Below are positions 27,201 to 39,087 of a stretch of 64,000 nt of DNA, in pieces. Source of the stretch: Ifrita kowaldi. Its lineage: Eukaryota > Chordata > Aves > Passeriformes > Cinclosomatidae. The DNA is taken from positions 65,230 through 129,229 of the forward strand of contig VZRS01007522.1 in NCBI GenBank assembly GCA_013398055.1, read 5' to 3'. Under the pieces are notes generated by a model. The model was given only the letters and a program-made list of their open reading frames with translations. It was not told the origin of the DNA and made no database searches. Position 1 is the first letter of the stretch. Each line of letters begins with the position of its first letter. The translations under genes and the position numbers were made by a program.

Positions 27201-29884
27201 ACCCTATGCTCAAGTCAGTTAAACTCCCTATAATTGTGCCTATATTTTCACCTCTGCCTCGTGAGCAGTCTGCTGGATGACCTGGAATATTTCCAGGGAA
27301 GAATCAATAAACACAGCACTACTTGCTGCTCTGTTTGGTGCCTCTCCTGTTCTGCTCACAGTGAGGAAACCAGCACCACACGAGAACCATCTCTGCTGAA
27401 CATGGGCAGCTTTTCCCACTCTCGTGTTGCTTCCTCTGCCAGCAAAGCTCCAGCACAAGGCAGCTGGATACATCTCCTGGCACTCTCCTTCCTTTGGGCA
27501 CCCACTGGTTGCTCTCCATGGGGGTCACACACTGTTCTCTGCTCAGTTCCTGTCTTCTGCAAGGCATGTTGGCAGGTAACCCAAGTTCTCCCCTGAACAG
27601 TGGTTGGGCTGACTCTTAGGCAAGATCCGTCAGAAAAAAAATCCGAAAGAGTACCATCTGAGCACTCCAGCCCTGTAACTATTTTGGGGCTTACCCACCT
27701 GCAAAACTAAATGTGTCAGGTCTGAACAGACACGGACAGCAGATTTGTCTCACGAGGAGAAATATCGTGAGAACAGTGTTAGCACGTTTGCCTATTTTAA
27801 CAGCTTAAGAAAGGCCATTTCATTCTCGTGCCACACTTCCACTGCTCTTCAGTACTGGTCAAGACATTTTATCTGATTATTCTTCTGTGAAGCCTAATTT
27901 ATACAGCTGGCTATTTTTAAATGGCACATACTTCTGCATGGCAAGAAGGGAAATTAGGGAAGAAAATTATCCCATAATGTTCCTTTCTATCTAGTTAATA
28001 GGCTCCACATGTATTATTTTATTACAGATAATTCTAACAGGTAATTTAGCAGGTTGCACTGACAATGCATCCTGCTGCTCTGCCACACACAGCAGCCCAA
28101 ATGCCCTGCCAACAGCTGGTGACCGCAGGATTTCTCCAGGGGAGCAGATCCATCCAAAGGAGGGTGGGGAAAGACAAGCAGGAGCCCTTGGAGAAATCAG
28201 GAATCATCTGCCGGGCAAAGCCACTAAGAAAACTATGAGGGGGAAGGCAAGGCCAGGCTGGGCAGCACCCGCAGCCCTCCAGCAGAAGCGGGGACAAGGG
28301 ACAATGTTGCTGCCATGTCCCTTCACGTGACACAAACAGTCACATGAAGTACAGGCTCTAAAAAGCTAGAGGAAAAAATCTTCTGTAACCACAACAAGCA
28401 ATCAATACATCTTTTCTTCTTCCACATCTGATGACTTTTTTGCACTGCATTATTGAAGGGGACATGCGAAACAGCACAAGGGGCAAGATCCCAAATTCAT
28501 CCAGTGGCTCTGTGCTGTCAGGCTTCGCTCTGAGTAGGCAGACAAGGAGAAAATAATAGGTGGTAGATGCAGAGTTAGAGTAGGCACAGCAAAAAGCATC
28601 AGCAAAGCACTGAAAAAAGCCCATGAGAAAGCAAACCTGGGAGTTTGGATCACTTGGAAAGCTGAGGAGGATGGTGGCGGCTTTTTGAGCTTGTTCATTT
28701 GGCTTCTAGGATGAACTTTCTGATCTGCTCGTTGACTGAATCCTGATTTATCTTGCACATTATCGAGCTCTGGAGTTCAGCATTCGCACAGTAGACCCAT
28801 AGGAAAGACTGTGTTTCTAGTGAGTAAAGGGCTTTGCATGTCAAGATGATGACTGAAAGGACATCAGACAGCAGCAGGGTGTTTGCATATGTATAGCCAC
28901 TAAACTTAGCTATTTTTCCATTTTATCCCTGTGACAGGCTAAGACCAACCCAACCACCTGGCTAAAGTCAACACTGGAAGCTGTCTATCAATATAGGCAT
29001 TCTTGTCTCTTGCTCCTCAGAACAGGAGGTCACACCTATCACATTCTGTGGTGTGTCTGCCATGAGGGTGCAGGAGAACAATTTCACACAGGTAACACCC
29101 TCAGGCAAACTGTAATTCACAAGCAGGGATGTTTGCCAGGTGACAGGGTTGGTGTTACCAGTCGGGGAAATTGTTATTCCACAGACAAGAACGCTGACCC
29201 AAAGTGCGCACGCACTCACACGCACCCCGAAATCCTCTCACTGAAGGGGTCCCCGAAATTCTGCTCACTTCATCCACAAGGGTCTAAGGACCGCTCAAGA
29301 TCAAAACAGTCACTCCTCCAGAGGTGTGGTGCTGGTGGTGAGGGTGCTCAATCCCAGGAAGTCTCCTTGGGCAGCACCCCAGCCTCAAGGGAAGGGCTTC
29401 CCACCGCAGACATGCTGCTCCAAGGAAAACCACACCAAAAAGGGAGCTATAACCTGGTCAGGTCAGGGCTTGTGGACATACATGGTAATGGTCCAGAAAC
29501 TTCTGAGGCCTCTTATTACCTGGAGACCCTCTGTGCTGACCAAGGGGTCCTGCCCTTCTTATCCCCGCTATGAAGGCAGGGTTGGGGGTCATGGTGCCCA
29601 TTCTGCAGATATAGAGTGGGGCTGTCAGCAGCACAAGTGAAAGGGTATGAAAGGCTGGCAGCCACCACAAACCAGCCAGGGGATGGGGTGGGATCCCCCT
29701 GACACAGCATGTCGTACCACCACAAAGGACTAGCTACAGTGGAACCCAGATGTATTTCAGTGTTAGCTCAGAAATACAGAACACACAGTATATATTTCTA
29801 CTACTGAGAACATTCTTTTGTAGGTTAAGGTGGGCTTTTCATACACAGCTGTTGAAGAGAACCTTTTCTCTCCTCTCTGTCTGC
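21264..29884 (+). other. GPR19: Probable GPR19 5' intron, no coding sequence
   Basis: If the leader exon ends at 21263, this is the intron ahead of the coding exon. I recognise no gene or named repeat in it. The A/T-rich part around 26.0-27.1 kb has long stretches without obvious repeats and might hold conserved non-coding elements, but this cannot be judged from one sequence. Confidence 0.4.
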
Positions 29885-29886
29885 AG

Positions 29887-29921
29887 CCTGAGCAAAAGAC
29901 GTGGCCGAGTTTGCTCGCAGC
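29887..29921 (+). other. GPR19: GPR19 5' UTR part of the coding exon, with splice acceptor
   Basis: A pyrimidine-rich tract from about 29865 runs into CTGCAG, giving an acceptor at 29885-29886 and an exon start at 29887. This places a spliced, non-coding leader exon somewhere upstream, as in mammalian GPR19. The 35-nt leader carries an in-frame TGA at 29889-29891 and an in-frame GTG at 29901, seven codons ahead of the ATG. The exact acceptor is inferred from motif strength and has no transcript support here. Confidence 0.6.
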
Positions 29922-31154
29922 ATGGATAACAGCAGTGGTCCTGCTCTTCTCCCTACGTTGCTGCTCCTGCTGCAGAACACGAGCAGCCCCAAAGCCTCCA
30001 CTCCTCGTGCTGGCTACGAAATGGCAGAACTCCCACCCCCAGGAGCCGGCTCCAGCAGGAACCACTCTCTGGTAGAGTACGGGCTGAGGCCGGGGGAAAT
30101 CGCAGCTGCCAGCGTGGTTTGGGGAGCACTGTGGCTGATTTCTGTCGTGGGAAACTTCCTCGTTTGCTTAGTGATCCACAGGAGCAGGAGGACACAGTCC
30201 ACCACCAACTATTTTGTGGTGTCCATGGCCTGTGCAGACCTTGTGAGCAGCGTGGGGAGCGCGCCCTTGCTGCTGCTGCAGCTGAGCTCCGGGCGGTGGA
30301 TGCTGGGCAGCGGGGTGTGCCGGCTGGTGAGGTACATCCAGTACCTCACGCCCGGGGTCCAGATCTACGTGCTCTTCTCCATAGGTGTGGATCGATTCTA
30401 CACTATTGTCTACCCCCTGAGCTTCAAAGTGTCCAGGGGGAAAGCCAAAAAAATGATTTTGGCCTCTTGGCTCTGTGGTGCTCTCTTTGCATCACCAGCC
30501 TGTTTTCTCTACGGCTCCAACAGCGACCACCACTGCAACTTCTTCCTCCCCAATTCTTGGCAAGGAGCTGCCTACAGTATCATCCACCTCCTGGTGGTGT
30601 TTTTGATCCCATCACTCCTCATTATCCTTTTTTACCAGAAAATCATTAAGTACATTTGGAGAATAGGCACAGATGGAATGACTGTCAGGAGAACAACAAA
30701 TATTGTTCCGAGAACAAAAGTGAAAACCATCAAGATGTTCTTAATGTTAAACTCGATGTTTCTCCTGTCCTGGCTCCCTTTCTTCACGGTACAGTTGTGG
30801 CACCCACAGGAAACAGACTACAGAAAGAGCTCCTTGCTTTTCCTGGCTGTCACCTGGATCTCTTTCAGTTCCTCAGCCTCTAAGCCAACCCTCTACTCCA
30901 TCTATAATGCAAACTTCAGAAGAGGGATGAAAGAAACTTTTTGCATGTCTGCCATGAAATGCTACAGAAGCAATGCATACACCATCACCACCAGTTCCAG
31001 GATAGCAAAAAAAAATCATGTTGGTATTGCAGATATTCCAGCTACAGCCAAAAGTGTCACCAAAGACTCCACCTATGATGCTTTCAACAGAGAAGCCAAG
31101 GAAAGAAAGCTTGCCTGGCCTATTCCGTCCAATCCCCCAAATACGTTTGTCTAG
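29922..31154 (+). CDS. GPR19: G protein-coupled receptor 19 (orphan class A GPCR), complete single-exon CDS
   Basis: This is a 410-residue seven-helix plasma-membrane receptor, close to human GPR19 (415 residues as I recall it), with near-identical stretches in the helices and C-terminal tail. Seen in the sequence: an N-terminal tail with three N-glycosylation sequons (N3, N19, N47); TM1 about 62-86 with N78; TM2 about 98-120 with D106; C133 at the start of TM3 and C205 in extracellular loop 2, the usual disulfide pair; D157-R158-F159 in place of DRY; W183 in TM4; P230 in TM5; the S-W-L-P motif at 283-286 in TM6; and K321-P-T-L-Y325 in place of NPxxY in TM7. The C-terminal tail ends NPPNTFV. 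I chose the ATG at 29922 because it is the first in-frame ATG, has A at -3 and G at +4, and an in-frame TGA lies at 29889. A start at 29901 would be GTG. The ligand is unsettled in the literature. Confidence 0.97.
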   Translation: MDNSSGPALLPTLLLLLQNTSSPKASTPRAGYEMAELPPPGAGSSRNHSLVEYGLRPGEIAAASVVWGALWLISVVGNFLVCLVIHRSRRTQSTTNYFVVSMACADLVSSVGSAPLLLLQLSSGRWMLGSGVCRLVRYIQYLTPGVQIYVLFSIGVDRFYTIVYPLSFKVSRGKAKKMILASWLCGALFASPACFLYGSNSDHHCNFFLPNSWQGAAYSIIHLLVVFLIPSLLIILFYQKIIKYIWRIGTDGMTVRRTTNIVPRTKVKTIKMFLMLNSMFLLSWLPFFTVQLWHPQETDYRKSSLLFLAVTWISFSSSASKPTLYSIYNANFRRGMKETFCMSAMKCYRSNAYTITTSSRIAKKNHVGIADIPATAKSVTKDSTYDAFNREAKERKLAWPIPSNPPNTFV

Positions 31155-31310
31155 TGGGCTTCATTGTTTTGAAAAGTTACTCTGTATCCCCAGAAGAAGA
31201 AGTTTTCTCTTCCTTTTGAACCAATGTATAGTTATGTATTTTTAACACAGCTTTTAGGAGGGAAAAAGAAGAGATGTTTTATTTTATTAAATGCCTTGGG
31301 TTTGATGCAT
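31155..31310 (+). other. GPR19: Probable GPR19 3' UTR with ATTAAA signal
   Basis: After the TAG at 31152-31154 the sequence becomes A/T-rich. The first plausible poly(A) signal is ATTAAA at 31286-31291, which would give a 3' UTR of roughly 150 bases. A canonical AATAAA is not seen until about 34448. The true end could lie further downstream. Confidence 0.4.
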
Positions 31311-33193
31311 TTGTTCTATTTCATTTCTACACTCTGCTACACTCTGCTACTACATTCTGCTTTGGGGAACTCCTCTCCCAGAATCATGAGCAATGCTTAT
31401 CTGCAAAACAAGAGTCCTTACACTCTCTATCTGTAGGCAGAAAAGGGAAAGAAAGAAACACTGCTTGTTTTAATCCCTGTACAGGATGGGCCACGGTGCA
31501 TAAATGCCTAAATCCACCCAGAGCCATCTAGGCTTCCTTCCATTATGTTCCCACAAATAGAGTTGCACTAGGGTTGTCCCTCCTGCTGAGACCCCACAGA
31601 TAAGATGTCCATATGGGGGCCCTGTTGGCTTCAGCCTGAGCCCACCGGCCTCATCAGTGACGAAATTCCCACTGCCCCAGCAGGGTCAGCATTGGGCCAG
31701 CACTAGATGCTTCTGCATCTTTGTCCTTGCACCTCTCTGGAGGTCTCGTGGTCTGAACTGCCCAGGAGAAGTCCCCTCCTTGGTCTCACCCTCTCCAGCC
31801 CCTCAAGCTGCTTCTACCCCCAGCCTGGAGCACCCACCCAGGGGTAGGCACAGCTGGGGAGAAGAGCTGCTGAGCAAAATGGGCCAGGCCTCTGCCAGGC
31901 ACCCAGAGCCTCCTCACATCTCAAACTGGCTGTGTCCCCTGGTCTGCATCCCTTCTGCTGAGGCACGGCTGTGGCACCTGCAGCAAACAGTGGCCTTTCC
32001 CAAAAAGGAGCAGGAACACGAGCTCTGTAGTCTCACAGTGGCCTGGCAGCATCTGCCACTGTTTGGGCATGTTAGAAGAGGTCCCTAACAGTGTCCCAGA
32101 GGACACAACCTGCCTGGGAGCTGTGGCTGCAGGTGGAGCTGACTCCTGCTGCTCTTTCTCTGCCAGCGCAGTGAGAAAACAACCCAGCGGGAATGGCTGG
32201 GTCTTCAGCCCTGCTGGGAAGGGGAATGACACTGGAGACCAGTGGGGAGAGGCAGGAGCTTCTTTGCACACCCCTGTCCCCCACAACGGTGACGAGCTCA
32301 TGGGAAACAGGGACTGTGCATGTGGGACATGTGGCTGCGGGTGGGTGCACCTTGGGTCCTGCCGCTGGAAGGACGTGCTCTGGAGGCAAACTGGGCTTCT
32401 TCCCTAGGGCAAGTAGGTCCACTTGCATCACGGGGAGGAGGTAACAACGTTAGGTCCCAGAAGCTCTGTTTCAGTGCTAGCTCAGAAATGCAGAGGTCCC
32501 TTGAGCATCCAGGCAGGAAAAACATCATCTAAGAAGCGGATGGATATTGATTGTGTTATTGTTCAGGGGGTGCTGTAGTCAGCAACGAGAGAACGAGTGC
32601 TGGACTCTCACCATGTGTGATGACCACTTTGTGCTGCTTGGAAACCCCAAGCTCAGCTATGATCCATCTGATAGAGAGCTGGCTGGCAGCCCACAGACCC
32701 ATCCTGTCCTTTCTACCCCACTCCAACCCCTTTTCTTGCCTCGTGCTCACCAATTTGCTGACGTTCTCTACCCGGCCCTCTGGGCCAGTCTTGGCTTTGT
32801 AAACCTCTGTCACGTATTCTCCATTATTTCTTTACCCAACTTCTTCATTTCTTGCACAGAGCTGGCTCCAGACCAGCCTCTCCTCGGAGCAGCTAGGCAT
32901 GGCCAAACATCCTCGAGTCCAGGCTATCAGAGGCATTTCACACTCAAGGCATCCTAAAAGCGTTGTGGACACTTTGATCCCAGGTGTTAAAGCAGGCAAT
33001 GGAAGACAATGTGCAGGTGTCAGCTATCCCTCCTCATACTTCTGTTGCAAAATCTCCAGCTCCCTACTGTCTGTTGGCAAGAGACATCCCTAGTCACAGC
33101 CCCCTCAGAGAAGGATCAGAGAAGGATCTTCTGCTTTCAAAGCAAATGTGGCACACTTGGGCTCTTGTTCATGCCTGGAGCCTGAAAGTGCTG

Positions 33194-33250
33194 CAGCAGT
33201 GGAAGTTAATAGAACACAAGCAGCAGTGGAAGTTAATAGAACACGAGCAG
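33194..33250. repeat. 27-bp tandem duplication
   Basis: Two near-identical adjacent copies of a 27-bp unit, CAGCAGTGGAAGTTAATAGA plus seven bases, start at 33194 and 33221. They differ at one base near the end of the unit. Confidence 0.85.
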
Positions 33251-36200
33251 CAGGTACCACAGGCTGTAATGAACAGGGCTGAGTGTCCCCCTTTGCCATC
33301 AGCAGGGAGCAGAAGCACACGTGTGCTGGAGCCCCAAGCTGACATCCTCTGAAGAGAATTTCTGCTGGCAGTGCGGGAGTGGGGAATCCCTTTTGCTGAG
33401 AAATAATCTGACATGTCTGGTAAAAAGCTTCCTTCCTCCTCCTCCTCTGCGACACAAAGTAGGGTTGGAAGAACCCTCACTGACCACAGGAACACTTCCA
33501 GTATGTATTTCACAAATTCAGAAATCCCCATTAAATAAGGATCTGATACTTCTCATTAAAGCCACTAGCAAAAAATTCCCATGAATTAGGAGATGAGAGG
33601 ACCTCGAAAGGACCTTGAATACAAGACCAGTATTTTCTGTGTAGTTCATATTCTGGGCTGGTTGTTTCTCCCTGAAACATCCCCATATGCTTAGTTATTC
33701 TTTGCCATTTAATTGCCTCTGACACAGTAAAATCAGATCTAGGGTAAGCAGACCAGGTCAATTTTGCAACATTAATTTTAACTTTGGGTTGGAGATTGAA
33801 ACAGAACACTTGTTCTTTTGGTTAGTAGTTTTATTAAAGAGAAGGAACTGAATAGAATGAGCCCTGAGGTCACAGAGGACCACAGGGTCGTGATTACCCA
33901 CCTCCTGCTAGGTCTGAGTCCAGAGGCACCCAGGACATTTGTTTCTTCAAGTCTACTGTGTTTCCCTACCTTCAAAAGGTTTTTAACCACAGAAGGTGGC
34001 CAGGAAAAGTCCAGGATTGCCATGACACAACAGCTAGGGACACAATGTCCCCAGGCTGAAAGAGCTGCTAGTTCTGCACTGACATCATGGGCATAACCAG
34101 CCCTGCAACCATGAGTGAAGTCTGGAGGCTGGGTCTCCTAAACCACCTTTCCACATCAGTAAAACCCCAATCACGCTTGCAGCAGAGTGAACATGGCTCT
34201 GCTTGCCATGGCTTCTTTTAACCCAAACTACACCGGTTAAAACACAAGAGCAAGCAGAAATCTTTCTCACTCCTTCCAACACCTTCGGACAGGTGATGGA
34301 TGGGTTTGGTAGCACCAACGCCAGGAACCTCCTGGTTTGCCAAGGCCCCAGGGGTGGCAGAGACAGGAGGAAGATCATGGAGTATCGAAGCAAGAAATGG
34401 AAGATTCTGTAGGATTTGCCTGATCAATATAGACACAAAACAAACAGAATAAACTCCTGGTTCACAAACACATCTCAACCTCCTCTGCAAAGAAGTCCTG
34501 GGAGAAAGCACTCCTGGGTCTCTTGCCCATCCACGCTTAGTTTTAAATGTTTCCTGTGTAAGAACATGATATGGTGCTGACCATGAAACATTTTTTTTCC
34601 CATTAAGCAGACACGTGTTAAGTAGAAATTCCATCACTGCTGTTGATATTTGGTATTAAGTGGCTTGCTCTTGGGAATTCCTATTACAAATTGTCAAATT
34701 ATGTCCCTTCCTTTTTATTTCAGCAGAAAGTTGGATTTTCGGTTAAGTATATTTTAAAAATTTCCAGTTGAGGGGTTGGGGCTAGTGAGAAGCAGAGACC
34801 CACATCACTTGTACCTATTTTTCCACCAGCCTCACGGAGGTGATACCAAAGTGGCTATCACCGATAATTGGACTTAAGGGTTTCCATATGCCCACTTAAG
34901 AATCCCCAGAGTTTTTTCAGTCTCCTCAACTCAACCCATTTAAATTCAGGTTTAAGTAACATTGATTTAGGAGTTGGTTTTCCAAGGTGTTGAACACACG
35001 CCATCAATTGCAACTGAAATTCTGAGTGCTCAGTCCTTTTCAATATCAGATCCTTCCTGTTTAAAAGAACAAAAATCAGATTTGAAGTTTATTAAAACCA
35101 GACCCATAGGCTCAAAGGAAGGGTTATTAACTCCCTAAGTGATCCTGTAAGTTAATATGTCTTTATTAGTTGGCTCTTTTCAACTTAGCAAGTTGTGGAA
35201 TAGGCCATTATAAATTACAGAAGCTTTATTTGAACTGGCTTCTAGTAAAATGTAACAGACCTACTGGAAAATTGTTGTATAAATGTCACCTCCCAGTGAC
35301 CAGTCTGGACTAAACCACAGATTTTTTTCTACACTACTGCTAACGCACACTAAGTGTTTCATTTGTTTCATGAAACTGGTCCCTGGATAAAGTTCAGGAG
35401 TGACAAAGACAGCAGTAATTCCTTTGTGTGCAGCATCTCAACCATTTTACACCAGCTCTTGGTTTGGTCCTACATTTGCAGGGGAATAGAAAATGTATTA
35501 CATCACCAAATAATTAAATTTGTTCTTGTCTCATGCATGCCTGGCCAGACATAAGCAATTTCTCTGCATGCACCAGTAAAAGGAAGAGATGCTTTTGTTT
35601 ACGTGGTTTGGGGAAGAGGGACTGATCAAGGACTTGAATTTTTTTGAGGCCATGTAGAATTAGGCAGCAGAGGCCATATATGGATGGATATAATTACCCA
35701 CCTTATTTCCAAAGGCACCACAGCTCTTCTCCTCAGCCCTGGAGATTTACTATCTCCACTTCTACACATACTCCACAGAGCCCCTCCCCATATTGATCCA
35801 AATACAAGAAGGAAAATGATTAAGAAATATCCAGAGCTAGCAGGATTTCAGATTAGTTACCAGGTAGCTCTAAATGCAGCAGGAGTAGCCCTGACTGTCT
35901 CATTAACTCACTGCTGGGAGCTGATCTGCCCTCTGCCTTTTTGCAGACTCTGAAACAGCTCTTGCCATGCTACTGACTTGGTCTTTCACACTGTTTCAAG
36001 GTACCTTTGTCAGAATCTTAATTCTTGGGGTTTTATGGGGTTTTTTCCTGTAAGAAAAGGGATGCTGGGGATGTGGCCCTCAGCACAACTGCATCTTCAA
36101 AGATCGCTTCCCGCACATTGATCCTGGTAACTGCCCAAAGGAATTCCTAACCAGGTAGCAAAGCATTGGAGACTTGTCTTTAAGGGAAACATTTAATGAA

Positions 36201-38860
36201 AAGCACCTCAAGTTCCATTTTTCGTTGAAAGGCAGAAGAGGAGTTTGCAGGCTTCCAAACATCACCTATCCAGGACAAACAACTGCTGCCAAGCTCTGGC
36301 CCCCCCACCTTGGTTCTTTCCTGTAGCCTGATCACTGCAGGACAAACATTTCTTGCTAAGCTTTCTCTGTCCTTTGCTACAGTAAAATTGTGTCCTCAAA
36401 GGCTCTCAGTGCTCTTTGGAAGGCTCCTGACAGCAGAAACAAAACTGGAGTGCACCAGTGTTGATCCTCCACTCTACTCTTAACTCCTCCATGTAGATCT
36501 TCCAATCAAGCGTGGCAGAAAAATGGCATACAGGGAAGAAATTAGCACTTAGAAGCATCCTTGTCAATCCCTGCACTTCTCTCCATCCTTTCTAGTTAAC
36601 TTGAAATTGCTACTTTATAAAATTCTCACTGATATCCAAAAAGTTATATGCTAGTAAAAGACAGGGAAAAGGAAGTTTCAGAATAATAACGAAAATCATT
36701 TTAATCCATGCTAACAGGTGGTATTTAAAGTTACAGCTGGTGGCAGTATTTCTGACAGACCAAGGCTAAGCTGTATTAGTAAAAGGCACATTTGTTTTGT
36801 TTCTGTGCCCTATTTCATGCAAAGGAGACGACTCAGAAAAAAAATGCAAGGTGAATGCAAGTAATCACAAGAGGCCATTCATCATTCTGCCTGCATTTTT
36901 TTATTAATACATTCACAGAACTGCAACTGTGCTCATGCCACAGATAGCTCAGGGCAGAGGGATTAAAACAGACAACCTTTATATTTGTTCTCCAGCTATC
37001 AGTCAGCCTTTTTTGTCTGCCAGCATGTGTAGACACTATCAGCTCCACTAATAATGCCACTCATTTAGTGGCATTTGATTGAAATGATTACAACATTAAG
37101 TGGCTACTGAAAAAAAAAAAAAAAGAAAAAGATTACATAAATCCAAAAACCTGAAACAGTTAATTGGCTGTTTCACAAACACCCACAGCAAACAACACTG
37201 GCTCCACTGGTGTACCAGTAATTAAAAAGCTAATTACTATTTTATTGCAGAAAGTGAGAAACCCTAGGAATAAAGTAATGAGAAATGCAGCTTGCTGAAG
37301 TGAGGATGGTAACACTGTTCTCATCAAGAGATCCCTGCAGCACCATCACCTTGGGAAGGTTTGCACACAGACTTGTCACAAGAGTAATTAGCTAATTAGA
37401 AAGCTAGGAGATACCTCCTTCCCCTTTCACTGTCTGAGATGCCAGACATGATTCCAGATTTAAATGGAAAACTAACATTATTACTGTATTTACTTTGATG
37501 AAATCTTTTCTGGGTTATGTTCATGAGATAAATTACTTTGGGCCAAAATTTTTTACATTCATCCCTCCCTTAACTCCACAGACTGTTTCAGATATGTAAA
37601 TCTAAACTGAACTTGCCCTTTCGTTTGAAACCACTGCTGAAAATGCTGGGCAATCTAGAATTGCACAGAAATACAAGTAACAGAATCATCTAAATCCCAG
37701 TGTTTCAAGCAAAAGAAGAATTATACTTTGGGCTTTGCAGAGCTGTTTCAATACATGCCCAGCATCTATTGAACAACAGCACTGCTGTCTGCGAATGCTG
37801 TCACCTTCCTCCTGGTCATACAGCTCAACAAAATGCCTGAGCAAGCACTGCCTATGCTGGGCTGAGAAACAAGAGGGGCCTGAGATACAGAGGGTGATGC
37901 TATTACTAAGGCCAGCGCAGAAGGGGTATTTACACTGATGTCACAGAGCTTGAAATGCAGAAGGGGTAAGTTGGTGGGTGTGGTACACATGAGAGAGTCA
38001 GAAACAGCAGAGTAACTCATGGTTACTCATACACAGTCCTCTAGAAAGGGAACCCTTGACAGCTTTTGAAAATAGCTGCCAGGCCCCTTGGGGAAGAAAG
38101 GAGATTCACAGAATAGTCTCTTTCTGTACCAAAGAAGGAATGCATTCCAAAAAAGGAGATTTCAAAGGGGAGAGGAAAGAAAAAGCCCAGAAATGCAAAC
38201 CAGAAAACACTGACCTAGCAACATGGCCGGCTCTGTGTTTGATAGGGAGCAGGAAAGGACTGTTCTTACCTCAGCAGGCACTCAGAGCATGCCACATAAG
38301 GATGGTGAAGTTGGAGGACACTGCTGGAATGCACTGCCACAAGAACACCCAGCACTGCTGTTGGCAGCACTGTCAAACTTGATGAAAATGTATTCTGTCA
38401 TGGAAGTTGTCATGAGAAAGAAGGTATGGGAATAAGTCACCCTTCGTGGGCTATTTCTATTCACACTGAACAGCCTGTCTCATGAAAACAAACATTTTAT
38501 AATCTGCTTGTAGTCTTTTATTCACACATTTATTTAATCAGCTGCAGCATAGTTAGGAATATCACCAATACCCACCCAAATGTACAGAGATCATACACAA
38601 TAATTGCTTGAAGCAGCAGTTGGTCTTAGTAGTGCTGATTCAGCCACTTGTGAGACACAGGCTGACACATAAAAAAGCAGAGTTAATCTTGTACTAGTTA
38701 TGGAAGCAAAACTCCTGCCTCCCAAGTGCTTTTTATGGAGGAAAAAAAAAAAAAACTGAAAAGCAGTTTATGGTTTTTAGTTTTTATTTTTCATAAGGGC
38801 TGCTGAAAATCGTTAGCTGACCAATGACAGCATTTTCTAGTTGCAATTTAAATTGTTCAG

Positions 38861-39087
38861 AGCCCCATCCAACCTGATCTTGAACACCTCCAGGAATGGG
38901 GCATCCACAGCTTCTCTGGGCAATCTGTTACAGGGCTCGCAGTAAAGAATATTATCTTAATATCCAGTCAAAACCTTCTCTCTCAGTGTGAAGCCATTCC
39001 CCCTTGTCCTGCCACTCCAGGCCCTTGTCAATAGTCCCTCTCCATCTTTCCTCAGGTTCCCCTCAGCCACTGGAAGGCCACAACAGA
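38861..39087 (-). mobile_element. CR1 LINE fragment
   Basis: The + strand carries the reverse complement of the conserved CR1 3' region: AGCCCCATCCAACCTGATCT, then a GGGGCATCCACAGCTTCTCT block and CATTCCCCCTTGTCCTGCC, ending near CACTGGAAGGCCACAACAG. It is truncated at both ends and moderately diverged, so not active. Confidence 0.9.

Noticed and set aside
29901..29921. Extension of GPR19 by seven residues to a start at 29901
   Set aside because: The codon is GTG. A standard ATG in good context follows, and non-AUG starts need direct evidence.
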